Notes under the pieces: model-generated
The model's input: only the letters and a program-made list of their open reading frames with translations
The model's database searches: none
Told to the model about the DNA's origin: nothing
Shown: positions 61,480 to 64,000 of the stretch, piece by piece
Layout: each line of letters starts with the position of its first letter
Position numbering within the stretch: position 1 is the stretch's first letter
Assembly (NCBI RefSeq): GCF_002953715.1
Contig: NZ_CP025012.1
Coordinates: forward strand, 2,728,001-2,792,000
DNA from: Rhizobium leguminosarum
GTDB taxonomy: Bacteria; Pseudomonadota; Alphaproteobacteria; Rhizobiales; Rhizobiaceae
Length of the DNA stretch: 64,000 nucleotides
Direction: 5' to 3'
Made by a program: the position numbers and the translations under genes

Positions 61480-62517
61480 ATGAAACGTGCCTTGGGGCCT
61501 GCCCTTAGAATCCTGGCCCTCAGAATGCCGGCCCTCGCAATCCCGGCCCTCGCAATCCCCGCCCTTCTCTTCGCCGGCATTATGCGAGCAGCCGACGCGC
61601 CTGTCGTCGTCACCTCGATCAAACCGATCCATTCGCTGGTTTCGGCGATCATGCAGGGGGTCGGCGAACCCGAGTTGATCGTCGATGGCGCGGCCTCCCC
61701 GCATACCTACAATCTGAAGCCATCGAATGCCCGCGCCCTGCAGGAGGCCAAGGTGATCTTCTGGGTCGGCCCCGGCCTCGAGGCCTTTCTCGAAAAGCCG
61801 CTGCAGGCGCTCGGTCGGGATGCCAGCATCGCCGAACTCGACAATGCCCCCGGCCTCGTCAAACTGCCCTTTCGCGAAGGCGGCGCCTTTGAGCCGCATG
61901 ACGACGGCGACGAGCACGACAGTGCTTCCGCCACCCCAGAGCACGAACACGATCACGCCGAAGCCACGCATGGCGCCGAAGCTGACCACGACCACGGCAC
62001 ATTCGACACGCATCTCTGGCTCGACCCGATGAACGCCAAGGCCATGGCGGCGATGATCACCACGACGTTGGTCGCCGCCGATCCTGCCAATGCACTGACC
62101 TATCAGGGCAACGCCAAGGCACTGGACGACAGGCTGGATGCGCTCGACACCGAGATCAAGGGTGTCGTCGCTCCCGTCAAGGGCAAGCCCTTCATCGTCT
62201 TCCACGATGCCTACCAGTATTTCGAGCACCGCTACGGCATCCGCGTCGCCGGCTCGATCACCGTCAGCCCGGAAACCATTCCCGGCGCCGAGCGTGTTTC
62301 GGAAATCCACCGCAAGGTCGGTGAACTCGGCGCCACCTGCGTCTTTGCCGAACCGCAGTTCGAGCCGCGCCTCGTCAATGTCGTCATCGAAGGCACGCGC
62401 GCCAAGTCAGGCGTGCTCGATCCCGAAGCGGCAACACTGAAGGCCGGTCCCGATCTCTACTTCACCCTCATGCGCGGCATCGCCAACAGCATGAAGGACT
62501 GCCTCTCCAGCGCATGA
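61480..62517 (+). CDS. znuA: ZnuA, zinc-binding periplasmic protein
   Basis: 345-residue cluster A-I binding protein. Signal peptide about 1-35 with a repeated LALRMPALAIPALAIPAL run in it, unusual. The mature part has PHTYNLKPSNAR, the His/Asp-rich loop HDDGDEHDSASATPEHEHDH (about 146-165, then HGAEADHDHGTFDTH) and the FHDAYQYFEHRYGI, ETIPGAERVSEI and CVFAEPQFEPR family segments. Divergent from znuC; a terminator follows. Confidence 0.92.
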   Translation: MKRALGPALRILALRMPALAIPALAIPALLFAGIMRAADAPVVVTSIKPIHSLVSAIMQGVGEPELIVDGAASPHTYNLKPSNARALQEAKVIFWVGPGLEAFLEKPLQALGRDASIAELDNAPGLVKLPFREGGAFEPHDDGDEHDSASATPEHEHDHAEATHGAEADHDHGTFDTHLWLDPMNAKAMAAMITTTLVAADPANALTYQGNAKALDDRLDALDTEIKGVVAPVKGKPFIVFHDAYQYFEHRYGIRVAGSITVSPETIPGAERVSEIHRKVGELGATCVFAEPQFEPRLVNVVIEGTRAKSGVLDPEAATLKAGPDLYFTLMRGIANSMKDCLSSA

Positions 62518-62580
62518 CTCTTGCGCCGCTCCGCGCGTCCTGCCGGACACGCGACGCTCCGGAGAGCTGAGGCGGAAAGA

Positions 62581-62607
62581 GGCGGACAACCCCGTTCCGT
62601 CTTTTTT
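62581..62607 (+). terminator. Terminator after znuA
   Basis: Stem GGCGGA/TCCGTC (62581-62586 and 62596-62601, one wobble) with a 9-nt loop and six T residues (62602-62607), 64 bp past the znuA stop. Confidence 0.65.
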
Positions 62608-62619
62608 CGGCACAATGTA

Positions 62620-62637
62620 TGTAATGATATAACATTA
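62620..62637. promoter_or_regulatory. Candidate Zur box before the COG0523 GTPase
   Basis: TGTAATGATATAACATTA, with dyad arms TAATG/CATTA (62622-62637), 22 bp before the GTPase start. Its first 15 bases differ from the site before znuA at two positions only. Confidence 0.65.
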
Positions 62638-62659
62638 ATTAAGATCTTATGAGGTTCTC

Positions 62660-63865
62660 ATGGATAACAGACTTCCCGTCACGGTGCTTTCAGGCTTCCT
62701 CGGCGCTGGCAAGACGACACTGCTCAACCATGTGCTGACCAATCGCGAAGGCTTACGCGTCGCGGTTATCGTCAACGACATGAGCGAGGTGAATATCGAT
62801 GCCGCCCTGGTGCGCGACGGTGGCGCCAATCTCTCCCGCACCGAGGAGCAGCTGGTCGAAATGACCAATGGCTGCATCTGCTGCACGCTCCGCGACGACC
62901 TCTTGAAGGAAGTCCGCCAGCTCGCCGATCAGGGCCGCTTCGATTACCTCTTGATTGAATCGACCGGCATCGCCGAACCCCTGCCCGTCGCCACCACCTT
63001 CGAATTTCGCGACGAGAATGGCCAAAGCCTTTCCGACGTCGCAAGGCTCGACACCATGGTGACCGTCGTCGACGCTGCCAATCTGCTTGCCGATTATGCC
63101 TCGGCCGACTTTCTCGCCGACCGCGGTGAATCGGCGGGCGAGGGCGACAACAGAACCATCGTCGACCTGCTGGTCGAGCAGATAGAATTCGCCGATGTCG
63201 TGGTGCTGAACAAGATCGGCACGGCAGCCAAGGACGAGCGCGACGCCGCGCGCAAGATCGTTACCGGCCTCAACCCGGATGCACGGCTGATCGAGGTGGA
63301 TTTCGGCAAGGTCGGCCTGAAAGACGTGCTTGGCACTGGCCGCTTCGATATCGACAAGGCCGAGACCCATCCGCTCTGGTACAAGGAGCTGCACGGCTTC
63401 CGCGACCACGTGCCGGAGACAGAGGAATACGGCATCCGCTCCTTCGTCTATCGTGAGAAGCGGCCCTTCCATCCGGCAAAGCTGCAGGCCTTCCTCGACA
63501 GCCCATGGCCAGGCGTCGTGCGCGCCAAGGGCTTCTTCTGGCTGGCGACACGCCCGCACCATGTCGGCGAGATCAGCCAGGCGGGCGCGATCGTGCGCAC
63601 CGGCAAGATGGGCCTCTGGTGGGCGGCAGTGCCGCGCGAACAATGGCCTGAGGAACCGGCCTTCATGCGCGCCATCGGCCCCTATCTCGACCCCGTTTGG
63701 GGCGACCGCCGCCAGGAAATCGTCTTCATCGGCGCCGATCCGATGGACGAAGCCTGGATCAGGAAAGAACTCGATGCCTGTCTTGTCAGCACGGATACCT
63801 TCGCGCCCGAGCGCTGGCGCGACCTGCCCGATCCTTTTGCCAGCTGGGCCAGGCAGGCGGCATGA
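62660..63865 (+). CDS. CobW/COG0523 GTPase, probable zinc metallochaperone
   Basis: 401-residue G3E GTPase. P-loop [12 protein letters not shown] (about 11-22), the metal-binding CxCC motif in [11 protein letters not shown] (about 72-82), Walker B ESTG, and the NKxG motif VLNKIG (about 186-191) are present. A C-terminal CobW domain follows ([13 protein letters not shown]). Location next to znuA with a shared Zur-box-like sequence argues for zinc, as for the ZigA/ZNG1 group, rather than cobalt. The 3' end overlaps the next gene by 4 bp (ATGA). Confidence 0.88.
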   Translation: MDNRLPVTVLSGFLGAGKTTLLNHVLTNREGLRVAVIVNDMSEVNIDAALVRDGGANLSRTEEQLVEMTNGCICCTLRDDLLKEVRQLADQGRFDYLLIESTGIAEPLPVATTFEFRDENGQSLSDVARLDTMVTVVDAANLLADYASADFLADRGESAGEGDNRTIVDLLVEQIEFADVVVLNKIGTAAKDERDAARKIVTGLNPDARLIEVDFGKVGLKDVLGTGRFDIDKAETHPLWYKELHGFRDHVPETEEYGIRSFVYREKRPFHPAKLQAFLDSPWPGVVRAKGFFWLATRPHHVGEISQAGAIVRTGKMGLWWAAVPREQWPEEPAFMRAIGPYLDPVWGDRRQEIVFIGADPMDEAWIRKELDACLVSTDTFAPERWRDLPDPFASWARQAA

Positions 63866-64000
63866 AGGCGAAGGCAATCAAACGCTATTTCTGCGTCTGC
63901 ACCGAATGCGAGCCGCTGCCGCCGATCGAAGGGCTTCATCCGCTGACGCACGGGCAGGACACCGACGCTGAAGTCGGAAGACCAAGAGGTTCTCTCGGCA
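63862..64000 (+). CDS. Start of an unknown gene cut by the right edge
   Basis: ATG 63862 overlaps the GTPase stop by 4 bp, so it is translated with it. The first 46 codons are open to the window end: [15 protein letters not shown] and LTHGQDTD. Three Cys (CVCTEC) suggest a metal site. Too short to name. Confidence 0.55.
   Translation, partial: MKAKAIKRYFCVCTECEPLPPIEGLHPLTHGQDTDAEVGRPRGSLG

Noticed and set aside
1..64000. CRISPR arrays, tRNA or rRNA genes, insertion sequences, prophage
   Set aside because: No regularly spaced direct repeats, cloverleaf-like sequences, transposase or integrase patterns were found on reading.

Overview
This is a chromosome-like stretch of a high-GC alphaproteobacterium. 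A Rhizobium of the leguminosarum/etli type is most likely. That is inferred from the lac-type ABC operon, an orphan type II lumazine synthase behind an FMN riboswitch, a zur-znuABC cluster, RIME-like intergenic mosaic repeats and abundant ROK, LysR and MocR regulators with divergent partners. No rRNA, tRNA, CRISPR array, intact insertion sequence, integrase or phage gene was seen. The window opens inside an M48 protease gene and closes inside a small gene that follows a CobW-type GTPase.

Left third (1-24 kb). A glycine-rich secreted protein with a strong terminator is followed by a gene-poor, partly AT-rich stretch. Next is a five-gene sugar operon on the minus strand: TAT-exported binding protein (lacE), two permeases (lacF, lacG), ATPase (lacK) and a GH42 beta-galactosidase. 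A divergent ROK repressor has a perfect inverted repeat beside its start codon. After it come two cupins, an APH-fold kinase, a small membrane protein overlapping a DEDDh exonuclease, a divergent DMT exporter/MocR regulator pair, a sensor kinase with a stand-alone receiver, an acetyltransferase and a phosphotriesterase-like hydrolase.

Middle (24-46 kb). This part holds divergent regulator/enzyme pairs: a TPR-wHTH protein with a DUF899 protein; AraC with a PhyH-type dioxygenase; AmpR with AmpC; LysR with an SDR-RidA couple. It also has a class III cyclase followed by a small HTH repressor and its MFS pump behind a 20-bp palindrome, an FMN riboswitch controlling ribH, a decayed partial copy of the nearby luciferase-like monooxygenase gene, and two copies of a 113-bp two-palindrome repeat.

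Right third (46-64 kb). The most unusual block is a 1238-residue exported FecR-TPR-beta-barrel protein translationally coupled to a CHASE2-class III nucleotide cyclase. Divergent from it is a small three-helix membrane protein that resembles Pycsar (PycTM) effectors. Further on are a nucleotidyltransferase gene with a structured, terminator-bearing leader, an FAA hydrolase/gamma-carbonic anhydrase pair, small conserved hypotheticals, and a zinc-starvation locus. The zinc locus runs zur-znuB-znuC against divergent znuA, then a COG0523 GTPase; a shared 15-mer (two mismatches) precedes znuA and the GTPase and is a likely Zur box.
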